From Pinus tabuliformis (taxonomy: Eukaryota > Streptophyta > Pinopsida > Pinales > Pinaceae), in the NCBI GenBank assembly GCA_031772625.1, contig CM062813.1, positions 692,860,420 to 692,924,419 of the forward strand: DNA of 64,000 nt, in the 5' to 3' direction. The position numbers were made by a program, and so were the translations under genes. Of this stretch, positions 47,660 to 58,429 are shown one piece after another; the stretch's first letter is position 1, and every line of letters starts with the position of its first letter. The notes below the pieces were generated by a model that made no database searches, was not told where the DNA came from, and saw only the letters and a list, made by a program, of their open reading frames with translations.

Positions 47660-48130
47660 CTCAACTGATAAACAAAGAAGGATACTAGCCCGCATTAAAT
47701 CCTCCATCTCCCATGTAGGTTCATCGGGCCCAAAGTTCTTCCATTGCACCTTAACTTACTTGATTGCTTGGTTCCAGAGCATGAGCACCTTTTTCTGCAA
47801 TATACATTGAGGCTCTGGCTATAATTGTCCATCTGGTTGCACCTGCAATACAGACCAGTCAATCACATGATCAACATCTTTAACATACTTCTTAAGAAAT
47901 GACACATGGAAAACATCATGGAATTTCACTATCAGAGGCAGTGCAAGTCGATAGGCTACTGGCCTAATCCTCTCAATGATATTGAAGGGTCCACAAAATC
48001 GTGGTGCCAGCTTGGCACATGATCCAATCCGTAAGGAGCTCTTCCTCGGTTTGATGCGCAAGTACACCTATTCCCCAACCTGGAACTCCTTGAATAACCT
48101 GTTCCAATCTGCATAGCTCTTCTTCCTATC
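47660..48130 (-). pseudogene. Integrase C-terminus and chromodomain of D
   Basis: Open from 48067 to 47819: [75 protein letters not shown]. This is the GPY/F module of chromovirus integrase. After a frame change it goes on at 47749 with MQWKNFGPDEPTWEMEDLMR, the chromodomain end (aromatic W.....E.TWE). Chromodomains steer insertion to marked chromatin. Confidence 0.88.
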
Positions 48131-48600
48131 CTATGTTCCCTTTAGATTTTTCTTGATTACCTGCATTTCCTGTTCCATGTCCGGTCCAATCAACACCTTG
48201 TTAAATGGATCACTCCAACGAATGAGAGTATTGCAAATCAACCCATACAATGCCTCAAATAGACTCATCTTCAAATATTCTTGATACCCATTGTTGTAAG
48301 CGAACTTTACCAATGGAAGATACTCTTCCCACTTTCATTGTTGATGCATCATGTACATCCTCAACATGTCCTCCAATATCTTGTTGACCCTCTCTGTATG
48401 TCCATCAATCTGAGGATGATAAGTTGTACTAAATGCCAAATCTATGCCTAAATCGACAAACAACTCCTTCCAAAACTTGGAAGTGAACTTTGCATCCCTA
48501 TTTGACAAAATCTTCTTTGGAGCTCCATGCAATCTGATCACATCTCTAATGAAAACTTATGCTACATAGCTAGCTGAGAATGTAGACTTCATTGTAATGA
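48131..48600 (-). pseudogene. Integrase core of D
   Basis: From 48541: RLHGAPKKILSNRDAKFTSK, FWKELF, STTYHPQIDGHTERVNKILE, DMLRMYMMHQQ, then FAYNNGYQEYLKMSLFEALY and SDPFNKVLIGPDMEQEMQVI. The second Asp (NRDAKF) and Glu (HTERVN) are kept. Three separate ORFs in one or two frames show stops and small shifts. Confidence 0.88.
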
Positions 48601-49177
48601 AGTGAAAAACCTTTGTCAACCTGTCCAAAACAACCATGATGCAATCATGTTGTCTCACTATCCTCAGAAAACCTATGATGAATTCCATGGAAATGACCTC
48701 CCATCTCCATTATGGAATTGCAATCAGTTGTAGAAGTCCACCTGGATTTTTACACTCTGCCTTCACATGTTGACAATCAAAACACCTAGCCATAAACTCT
48801 GCTACATCCCTCTTCATGTTCGACTAGTATTAAAATCTCTTCACTGCGGTCAATATCTTCTAATAGCATGGGTGACCTGAATAAATTTTTTCATGAAACT
48901 CTCTCAAGATCACCTTCTTGAGCTCACTTCTATCTAGCTCATATATCCTATCTCTGAATCTAACCAATCCATATGTTGTAAGACAATAATCCACATCTTG
49001 TGCACCTATACCTGTACTTGTATCTATACCTGTACCACTACCTGTACATGTACATGTACTTCTAGCTATACCTATCCCAGTACTCTGCCACAACCTATGC
49101 ACAATCTCCATATACCTGACATCCTGCGGACCTACCTGCAAGATCATATCTTGTAAGTTTGTCCCATAGGAGCTCAT
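48601..49177 (-). pseudogene. Zinc-finger region and RNase H-integrase linker of D
   Basis: The stretch 48860-49177 ends with TYGLVRFRDRIYELDRSELK, KVILREFHEKIYSGHP, the entry to the chromovirus integrase zinc-binding domain. The following text (48600-48860) still shows integrase words in the complement but with many stops. Upstream, a run STGIGIARSTCTCTGSGTG is encoded by an expanded ACCTGTAC-like DNA repeat. Confidence 0.7.
48995..49085. repeat. ACCTGTAC-type minisatellite in D coding region
   Basis: Units around CTATACCTGTAC and CTGTACATGTAC follow each other about ten times in a place that should code for the RNase H-integrase linker. They add a Gly/Ser/Thr-rich run in the protein. Confidence 0.65.
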
Positions 49178-49605
49178 AGATGCTAAGTGATTTACCTATA
49201 TTTGTGATCAGAATTTAAATAGGAATGCAAAAAATTACAGATATAACTGTAAACACAAAGATGCAGTAGAAATAAAACTTCATTTCATTAATATCAAAGA
49301 AATGAAATGTGCTTGCATACAGAATGTAAATAAACTAGCTCGGGCGATGGTAGATTATCTCTGAGAAGAGATGTGGTAGCTACATGCCTTTGAATTGTGT
49401 TACAATGAGGCTTGAAGGCCTGTTTATTATTGAGAAACAATGGAAAACCTCAAAACATCCAAAAACCTAACCTTAGGAGATGAAATGCCAAACTATGGGC
49501 CTCGTTGGGGTAAATTGGTACATCAACTTCCCGGGGTTGTAACTTGGCATACTATCTTCGTTTGACGCACACAATATCTCGTTAGAAATATCTATCCGAG
49601 GTTGT
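49178..49605. other. Unassigned LTR-like fragment
   Basis: No coding frame. The complement has AATAAACAGGCC and a TTGATATTAATGAAATG run like LTR tails, so it may be a piece of another LTR or of D. Confidence 0.3.
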
Positions 49606-50603
49606 TGTTGGTTTGATGGGCCCTGGCCCAGGTTCAACGTTAGTCAGCTAAGAAAATCCCTACACTACTGGCCCCTTTGGCATTAATCCATGGAGTGCTG
49701 ACTAAAGTCTCACCCGAAGCAGTATGGGGGGATGCAGGAACCAAGTTTCTGCACCCTGAGATGTTTGTGATGCCAGTTTTATACCTTAACTCTTCCTTCA
49801 CACAGGTCGATAAGCCCTTAGGGCTTATTGATGTACTTCTTTATTAGTCTTTTAGAACCTCCGCAAAGGTCTGCAATCATCCTTCGCGTAACCCTAACAA
49901 GCGATCTTGGCACTTACACGCCTCTGTAACTAATTTGTTGTATAATTCCTTGAATTATCTTAAGTTTTTGCCAATTTTATCATGCAATTTATATTACCTT
50001 TGCGTAAACATATATCTCTACTTGCATTCATATAACAGAGGAAAACATATAGATTCGCGCATCAATTTAGCAATAAAACATAAACCTAGTGCTTAACATA
50101 ACATAATCGCATGCAATTGATAGAAGTAAAATACACTAATTTCATAATACTCTTCTTTATTGATGATCCAGATTTTTAGTACAGACTCTGACTACCTTGT
50201 GCACACAGCTGCAGGGGTCCGCACACTCAGCTGCGGACTTCTACCCTAGGCCTCTGCGCACTCAGCTGTAGAGCCTCTTTCCTATGCTAAGACTCTCGCT
50301 CTTAACTCTTTACAGACTCATCAATGACTCTATCTCTATCAACTGAACTGACATGCCCTCTTAGACTCCTCTAAGACCTTCTTTTTATACAATCCCATGG
50401 TCTGCAGACCAAGGGCAGATCTCATCAAGCCGACACAACCTATCTAAACTAAGGGCGGAAACCCTTTTTGACTCTTGATATCTTCGCACTCCGCGATCAC
50501 AAAATGCAAAGACTTTACATTTATTTATACAAAATTTGGGCTTTCTTCCCCAAGACTTGGGCTTTTAACCCCAAAATTGACCCCAGGGGACCCGTTCCCA
50601 ATA
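49606..50603 (-). repeat. 3' LTR of element A' (inverted relative of A)
   Basis: The minus strand aligns with A's LTR: the triple CTGAGTGCGC repeat (complement of 50210-50270), the palindrome plus TATA box near 50385-50415, and the end GGGCCAGTAGTG...CCAACA. The first bases read TATTGGG instead of TGTTGGG. Length 998 bp against 926 in A, so it is a diverged subfamily. Left flank GTTGT (49601-49605). Confidence 0.85.
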
Positions 50604-51921
50604 GGCCTCCAACACAAACATGGCGACTCACCGTCGAGTCACTCAGCCGATGAGAAGATCTTGTTGCAAAGACCTCCCAGCTCTACTTGGACTACTGCAA
50701 CTGTAGCAGTGCATTGTGTTGCTGCCTGCTTCATCTCCTCAACCAACTGCTTTGTCATTGGCCTTGTACTATCTGAATCTATCTTCTGCTGAGTCACCTA
50801 CAAACCAGCCAGCTTTCCTTCGATGGTGGGCGTGAGCGCATAGGCTTCATCAAGCCAAGGCCCTATTATGGCCTTGAGGACACTCTCTTTGCGCTGCATT
50901 ACATCCACCTGCTCCTTTAGTACCTTTGCCTCCTACAGTTTTGCGAGCCTCTACGTAAGGGCGACGGTGGGCGTCATCGCCTTGACTTCATCATATCTCT
51001 GCTACAGCTCCTGGGCCTCTGTTTCCAACCTTTGCAAGGTGGGATCCTCCTGCAAATTGGTAACCACTTTGAGTGCCTGCTCAAAGAGCGTGGTGCACTC
51101 CTTCACTATGCTATTCATTGCTGCCATTGCGTCTTTCATAGTTGTCTTGCGCTAATCTCTGACTTCTGGCGGGGTTGAAGGCTGGGCCTTCAACTGCAGT
51201 TCTATAATCTTGAGGTTCAAGTCAAACTGAACCTTCGCCAACTCTGTTCTGGCATTGCACACTCTAGCAGCAAGCTTCCGAATCTGCACATCTACTGGCT
51301 CATCATCGAGAATGGCCAGCTCTGGGATATACCTAGATGCCTCAGCCGCCACCTTGGTTGTGCGCTCATTTTTGTCTGTGATGGCTTTAACAAGGTTAAC
51401 AATGGAATCTGTTTGTACTGTCATCTAAGCGTTGTTGACTTTCTCCTCACTGATTACCTGTAATGCGCGTTGTTCACGGGCTCAAAGTTCTGCGATCACA
51501 CCGTCGTGCAAAGTGTGAAGCACCTCACTGGGAAGCACAGCCAAATTGAGCCCAACTCTTTTGAGGGCATTGACAATGGGTTTGTCAACTTTAGTCTTTG
51601 TGGTTAGCACTCACTCTGGAAGCATTATTTCTTTGGGATCTAGTGTGCGCACCATTCCTGCTGCTTCCGATGTGTCGAGCACCAAACTAGTTGATGCCAC
51701 GTTGCTTTGTCCCACACTGGTATAGACCTGTGATGCCTAGATCTGCAGTTCACATAGACCCATCTGAATGGCACCCAACGACTGCTTCTGTTGTGAACTG
51801 CTACAACAGTGTCACGGTGGCATCTCTGACCGTATCACAGATATCATTTAAATCACCTTCTGTTAAGTTGATCAAATTGAGAGAAGTCTTGTTGGCCTTA
51901 GAATTCTTTCATGACCCTACT
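50604..51921 (-). pseudogene. 3' accessory ORF end of A'
   Basis: Aligns with 24380-25631 of A. Protein blocks: INLTEGDLNDICDTVRDATV (A: ITLTEGYLHDFGDMMHDVTS), LAILDDEPVDVQIRKLAARV (A: LAILADALVEVRIHRLVAGV), LKAQPSTPPEVRD. It is open for 90 codons at 51424-51152 and broken elsewhere. It stops at 51921 because element C begins there; the rest of A' should lie beyond 64000. Confidence 0.75.
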
Positions 51922-53169
51922 GTTGGTTGATAAAAGGTGTCTTTTAAAACTCCTAATTACCTCACATTAATCATCAACCCAAGCAAGTCCTTTTATTCCA
52001 ATAGTGTACACAATGTGTGCATGTTATGAATCCAGAGAGTAATGTTTCTTAAAATGAAGTATAAACAATTGATACAAGAGTAAACTGATGCATTTATAAA
52101 ACTCAAATTGCAACTGTTAAAGGAAATATTACATCTAAGCATCAAGAATTAATCCTCTACTTGAAATCATAATCAAATCTCACACAAGCAAAACAATAGC
52201 ATCAACCAAGAGCGTAGTAGCAATAACCAATCTCTTCTTAGCTGATTCTATCTAAGTCATACTCAATCTCAATTAAGCAATCCAAATGGAAAGGATGTCA
52301 ACTGAGAGTTCAATGGCGATAACTAAACTCTTTCAACTAATTAAACCAATAAGGTTCACTGTCTTAACGGCTAAGTAATTTAATCTACAATAAGCGTAAA
52401 TAAAATCAAATGACAATGCTGCAAAACATGTAAAGAAAATGTACTAACTTCAATATAAGGAATTGGTAAAGAGAAAATAAGAGAGACTTATAGAAAATGG
52501 GAAAACTATCAAACCAATCAAACTTGTGAGAATTAGAAATATATAACACAAGGGAGCAATTTAATCCACCAGAGGCTGGGCCCTTAGCCACCAGCGAATA
52601 CTGCTGAGCTACTTCATAGAATACGAATGAACAACAATGTGAATTATATATTAACCATTGAACTCAATTATCATTAAAATACAGTCGTGTTCTCCAACAG
52701 CACGAGTCTATAAATTAAAATCACAATTTGAAATAATAGAGATCGATCCCCTTTCCTCTTATAGTCTTTTACTTTTATAGTCAGAAAGAGGTAAAAGATA
52801 AATGAATTCCCTCAGGATCGGGAGATCCTGAGGGATTCGCAACTGAATGCTATCTTTTGACACCCCTCATATTTAGCATTGATCCTTTTGATTCGTTCTC
52901 CGACCTGACCACAACCGACGCACCCCATTATTCCTTTGTTGGTTTATGCTCTTCCGTTTCTAGGGAACAACAACTATTCCCTTCATCGTTTCTCTGCATA
53001 AAAAGGAGTAAAAGTTAGTTACGGTGGCTAAATCTTAATCGAGAGTAGTTCATCCGTTTCTTATCGTAATCCATTAATATGTTAGCGAATCAAGATATGA
53101 AAGAGATAAGAAAAGAGGAAAAAGGTGATGGAATTAAGAGTAAATACATACCCATTTCGTAACTCAACA
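51922..53169 (-). repeat. 3' LTR of element C
   Basis: Plus strand TGTTGGTTGATA to TAACTCAACA, 1248 bp, with inverted termini TGTTG/CAACA. Called from the termini, the adjoining polypurine tract and the switch from A' sequence, as the 5' LTR is not in view. CCTAC (51917-51921) should recur at the far end. Confidence 0.75.
52772..52838 (-). promoter_or_regulatory. Hairpin dyad and TATA box in LTR of C
   Basis: Arms at 52804-52819 and 52824-52838 pair (CCCTCAGGATC with GATCCTGAGGG) around the loop GGGA, with one bulged base. On the minus strand TATAAAAG (complement of 52772-52779) follows about 25 bases later. The layout, dyad then TATA, is the same as in A. Confidence 0.6.
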
Positions 53170-53182
53170 TACTCCCCTGCGT
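53170..53182 (-). other. Polypurine tract of element C
   Basis: The minus strand reads ACGCAGGGGAGTA directly before the LTR start TGTTGAGTTACG. Confidence 0.65.
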
Positions 53183-56003
53183 ACCCGGTTTGATGTCCTC
53201 ATGAAAATTAAGTAGTTCTTATACAATGCAGTTAAAGAGTAGTCTAGAGAGAAAGTGTCAAAAATTGGTCTGAAACCATGACGTTGAGCCATGAGCGCAA
53301 AGCCAGGCCCTTCCTTTTCTTCAGGCAATTCATAGTCAGCCAGATAACCTTCAGGGGGATACCAAATAATAGGGCTCCGAAACCGACATCCTAACTAATA
53401 AGGTCCTTCTCTCAAAATAAGATTGTTATAGGTGACCATACGGGTCGCAGTTGCTTTAAAATTTCTGTAATTAAATGGTTCACTATCTTTCACACTATTA
53501 GTGGAGATCGTCCATCTGAGCTTAGATGCAGTCAGATATCTTTCTTGAATGGAGAGGAAATATGATATTCCTTTCTACATAATCTCCTTATGTATGGGAC
53601 CTAAAATTTTAGTCACCCTTTCTCATGTCATCAAACTCTTATGGTTGGCAAACATTTGTAAGGGGTGCTTAGGTTCACTTCTCACACAAAGATCCAATCC
53701 CAATTCCTATCTTTGAAATGCAGTATAAGCTTTAAACCATTTGTGTTGGTTAACTGCAAACGAAATAAAAGGCTGGAATTGAACATCTCCTACAAAAGGG
53801 TTAGGGTTCTTTTCCACCTCGTTCTCTAGTATAAAATTGTGCAGATAAAATTCACAAAGAAGCCTTTGGACCTTTACACCATGTTGCTTGCAGCGATTTA
53901 TAAAATCTTCAATTGTTCCTAATTCGATTGGTTTACCAGCTCTTACGGCTTTAATTTTCAATAACAGGTACCATTCTAATAAAAACAAGGCTTGATTGGT
54001 GGTGGGAGACCTGCATTCCAGGACTTCCGAATACAGTGAGCAGATGGTGTTTGTCTGACTTATGACTTTGTCTAGCTTGAACTTGATCTTTTCCATTTTT
54101 TCTTGTACCTTTCTACATATGTCAAAAGTCTCGCTCTCTATTGTATTGATTTCTTGAAGCTATTTCTGTAGCTCTTGATATTTCTACTGGGAAACAGTTT
54201 CTTGTTCAAGTCGTTCCAATGCGAGCCGGGCTTGTGCCAATTCCTCCTAAAGATTTAGTAGAAGGGGGTCATGGTGCGTCATAATGTCTTTGGCTTGCAT
54301 GTCCGTCTGAGTGCCTATGCTATAAGAGGGGATATCTTCTGTCTGTACTTCTTTATTGTAGGAGGTCCAAACCTCCGTCTGAGTAGCTACGTCTACTAAA
54401 TCTGCATGCGGTCCTTCTTGAGTGATGATTGTCTGAGTAGGTATGAGCTCAGTTTGAGTTCCTGTAGCCCTACCTTCATATAATTTTGTTTGCATGACCA
54501 CATTTACTACCTCAGGGGTATTGTTCGGAACCTTTCCCATTGTGATTTCTTTTATTTTTCTTCAGAGCCTCTTGACCATCTTACGAAGCTTCTAGTGTTC
54601 TTTTCTTAGCTTCTTCAATTTCATTCTGGCTCTATACCTTTTCTGAGGAGTAACTGGTCTGCTAATAGTCTCGTTAATAGCTTCTGTCTCTAAAGAGCCT
54701 GGTTGTTCACCCTGGCTTTGTTCCAATAAAACTGTGTCTCCAAATTGATTATCAGACTCCCAAATAATCTATGTCTCTGCTTCCTCTTCTTGGCCTATGT
54801 TTTCTAGGTTTAGACCTTCATGACTATTTTCCACTGGGAGCGTATCACTAGATTGGTTCTCTAATTCCTGAATAACCTCTGTATCTATTTTCTCTTCGCG
54901 GTTTGTATCTTTTGGGGAAGACAAAATTCCAATATAGCCAGAATTCCCTGGAGATTGGGTTTCTCCTAAGTTAAGATTAAGCGGTTCTTTAGGTTGCATG
55001 TAGACATTCATGTTCGCTAGGACCTGGGCCATCCCTATCTCGAAATCGTGCAACAGATCATCTTGAGAACTCATATTTGGTGTTGGAGGAGGTCCCACTT
55101 CTTTTCTTCGTTCATCGTCAGAATGCCCTGCTCCTTCCTCGGGTTCTAGTTTAGGGTTATCTTGTCCTCCTGACTCTAGTTGCAAGTCTTGTTCATTTAT
55201 CGGGTTGGATAATTCTATGGGTTAACTAGCGTTGCCTTGAGGATTTTCAGATGTTCCCTTTTTTGACTTCAACCTTGTAGATTGTCTACATTTGTGAGGT
55301 ATGCTTCCTGAAAGGGCAGTCATCTTTCCTTTTGGAATAGGGGTAGGTGCTGGCAGGTTGTCACCTCTTTCGAGGGCCAATAAGAGATCATCCCAGGTTG
55401 ATTGTTGTTGGGCAAGGTTGTGACTAACTATTAACCTCATCAGGCAATGGTGGCTAACTATTTTTTCTATGTGTTGAGACTGTCTCAACCTCTTGGCAGT
55501 GTCATGCAATAATGAATTCAACAATGCAGGAAAATTAATAGAGCATTTTTGTTTTAAAACTGCTAAAATTTTGAGTTGTCGCAGCCTGACCATGTCTCTA
55601 CATCCATCGCAGGTAATATAGTTCTGGACAATTCGTGCCAATTCTCCCCATGGCTCTCCAAAAGAAGATGGTCGAATTCCTTTACCCTTCTTGATTAGCT
55701 CCTGTCCTTCATCCCTAAAAACCTCCATAGTGTCACGCAGCCTTAATCGCTTTCCAACCATACTAGTCCTTCTACCGGCAACCCAAACACTTTTGCTATC
55801 ATAACATCTGTTACAATGATTTGTCTACTTCTTACCAAGGATTGTCCATTTTGTAGATGCTGTAAAAATTTGATGGTGATTTCCTCATTGGGGGGTTGAG
55901 ATCTTGTAAAATATGATGTCCATCCTGCGCGAGCTAGAATTTCCCTGGCTTCATCGGAGGCATCCAGTGTTAAAGGTTCTCGGTGCACTGTTCTTCCTCC
56001 CAT
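53178..56003 (-). pseudogene. 3' accessory ORF of element C, QT-motif array
   Basis: About 940 codons with one shift (near 55750) and several stops. ATG at 56003. First part: LARAGWTSYFTRSQPPNEEI and RQIIVTDVMIAKVFGLPVEG, like the plant transposon protein domain seen in A. Then a helical domain (55761-55222), an acidic linker (55185-54769), a basic coiled-coil-like run, and, at 54540-54247, QT motifs: GTQTE, PTQT, ATQTE, EVQTE, GTQTD, the last three exactly 12 residues apart. The C-terminal part (IWYPPEGYLADYELP, GFALMAQRHGFRPIFD) runs to the polypurine tract. Possible LC8 binding; role otherwise unknown. Confidence 0.65.
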
Positions 56004-57023
56004 GATGCTTGACTTCTACAAACGATTAGTGCAGTGGAGAAATCACAAAAACAAACAAAGCCGAGATATGGAACAACAAGTGGTTGTAATGGCTCTATCA
56101 GGTGATGCTTTATAAACATAAATACCGTTATCGAGGACTGTTATAATGCCACACGCTCTGTGATTATGAGATGTCATATTGTTCTAAAAAATCAAATGAA
56201 AAGATGACAACACATGCATGAGTATACTAGAGGTCCTCGCCCCCTCTCAAAATGATAGGTCACCTACGACCGAATGAATGAAAGGATGACGCGCTGGCGG
56301 CGAAGTACAGGGGTGATGGATTGGGTAATGAAAGTGGCAAGGTACGTATATTAATGAAAGGATCATAAAGGATATTGGAGTAATGAAAACAAGGCATGTA
56401 ACGAGAATTATTAATAAGTGATAAGATGTCGTGAGGTGATGCGATAAAGAAAAAGGACAACATACGCAGGAGATAATACTTTATCGTCGTTATTCCACTT
56501 AAAAATGTTGTGATTGATTTTAAAAGATTAACTCATGCATAAACGTTCAAGGAAAGTTAGGGACATAATCCCTCCAAAGAAAAAAATAGAAACATAAGAA
56601 GAGGGCATTATAATAAATATTAATGTGGAAAATAAAACTTCAATACCATAAGCAGAGCTTCTGTTGCCTGTAGGCATCCATAGCCTCGACAAAGTTGCTT
56701 TCTAACCCTTGGGAGCCATGTTCCTCTATGTATAATTGGGGAAGTTCATTATGATGTCGATAGTAGAGACCAATGTGCTAGCATGGTAACCAGATGAACA
56801 CATTGCCATTCATTGGGAAGTAGCGAAAGTGGTTAGGTCGGCTCGTAATGAGACCTCCTATTCCAAGGACTTTGTTTCTTGATGCATCCATTGGATCATA
56901 TCCGTGGTGTGGTGGCCATAGTGGGAATGTCACTTCGCTCCTTCCTTGTGATCATGGTAGGCTAGCTCGTGATGAGACCCCCTATCCTCCATCTGTGGAA
57001 AAAAAAAATCATAAAATTGTTAG

Positions 57024-57080
<57 letters not shown>

Positions 57081-57489
57081 CTCCCCATTTTATATATAGA
57101 GGGTGGCTCAGTACTCATTAAGAGTAGGGATGGCGGAAGAAGTTTGAACATATCAATAGAAAAAATATACCCATAGTCTTATTGATAATAAACAGAGAGA
57201 GTTATACGGGACGGGGGAGAACCAACATGGTAAAGATAATCAATTAGTTTCATTTATAGCGGAAATGAGAACAGTGAAGTGATATAGATAGTTGTGTCCT
57301 TTCTTTTTCAATCATCACAAAGCAATCTTGTTAAAGATGATAATATTCAAGGTATTTGCTTGCTTTAGTAGACTCCATACTTGTTGTCCTTAGATATGTA
57401 TTGTAATTTTATGCCATAAAGAGGATCATAAAGAGTGAACTTGGATGGCCGAGGAATGATCATGCAAGGGGAGAAAGGGTGTTCTAAAA
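56004..57489 (-). other. Noncoding region of C with block shared with B
   Basis: Within 56640-57000 (minus strand): GGTCTCATCACGAGCTAGCC, then GGTCTCATTACGAGCC about 125 bases later, then TTTGTCGAGGCTATGGATG and CCTACAGGCAACAGAAGC. The same words in the same order are found in B. A (TA)n run lies at 57026-57080. 56004-56640 holds nothing recognisable. Confidence 0.6.
57026..57080. repeat. (TA)n microsatellite
   Basis: About 27 uninterrupted TA units. Confidence 0.97.
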
Positions 57490-58290
57490 AATACTCACAA
57501 GGTGTTGTTCCCTAAGGGGAACAATAAAAGAAAACACACAAAAAGTGTTGTTCCCTATAGGGAACAACAAGGAAAAACATGCAAAAAGTGTTGTTCCTTG
57601 TAGGGAACAACAACGAAAAAAAATATACACAAAAAGTGTTGTTCCCTATAGGAAACAATAGCTATTCCCTATAGGAACAACAAAGAAAAAAATACATGCA
57701 AAAAGTGGTGTTCCCTAATGGTTGTTCCTTGTAGGGAACAACAAAGAAAAATGCACACAAAAAGTGTTGTTACCCATAGGGAACAACAGCTGTTCCTTGT
57801 AGGGAACAACAAAGAAAATACACACGAAAATTGTTGTTCCCTATAGGGAACAACAGCTGTTCCTTAGAGGGAACAACAAAGAAAATACACACGAAAATTG
57901 TTGTTCCCTATAAGGAACAATAGCTATTCCCTATAGGGAATAGCAAAGAAAAATGCACACGAAAGAAAAATGCACACGAAAAGTGTTGTTCCGTATAGGG
58001 AACAACAAAGAAAAATGCACACAAAAATTGTTTTTCCCTATAGGGAACAGCAATTGTTCCCTATAGGGAACAGCAATTGTTCCCTGTAAGGAACATCAAA
58101 GAAAAATGCACACAAAAAGTGGTGTTCCCTATAGGGAACAACAACTGTTCCTTGTAGGGAAAAACAAAGGAAAATGCACACAAAAATTGTTGTTCCCTAT
58201 ATGGAACAACAAAGAAAAATGCACACAAAAAGTGTTGTTCCCTATAGGGAACAACAGTTGTTCCCTGTTGGGAACAGCAAAGGAAAACAG
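57490..58290. repeat. Palindromic minisatellite of element C
   Basis: A dozen or more units of roughly 50-70 bp. Each has GTTCCCTATAGGGAAC, a perfect 16-bp palindrome or near variants (CTGTAGGG, TTGTAGGG), once or twice, then AACAAAGAAAAATGCACAC and AAAAAGTG. Where two palindromes are adjacent they are joined by AACAGCT or AACAGCAATT. It lies between integrase and the accessory ORF. Confidence 0.92.
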
Positions 58291-58429
58291 GAAAAAAACC
58301 GACAAACAATCATCTCTACTGTTCTAAGAAAATACAATAAAATAGAAAGAAAACAGAAAAGCAATTTTATGTACAAGTTTCAAAGATAAATTCTTCTCTA
58401 GACTAGTGCTGTCGAAGAGTTTCCCTCTT

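Larger units (their letters stand above)
43954..49177 (-). mobile_element. Element D: 3' part of a chromovirus
   Basis: A minus-strand Ty3/gypsy element with integrase and chromodomain followed by a 3.4-kb LTR. The LTR length and its ends (TGTAAAAACCCTGG to GGGTGTTACA on the minus strand) resemble Tekay/Del-type chromoviruses. RT, protease and gag are not in view: the frame fades out near 49180, before a short unassigned stretch and then element A'. D may continue beyond the window if A' inserted into it. Confidence 0.8.

Noticed and set aside
57490-58290. Array of near-identical palindromic repeats that looks a little like a CRISPR array
   Set aside because: Spacers are not unique but the same A-rich text again, unit length varies, and the setting is a plant retroelement. 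It is a minisatellite.
58061-58389. ORFs of 70-82 codons on both strands across the minisatellite
   Set aside because: They come from the repeat unit being open in several frames; both strands give repetitive peptides with no start context.
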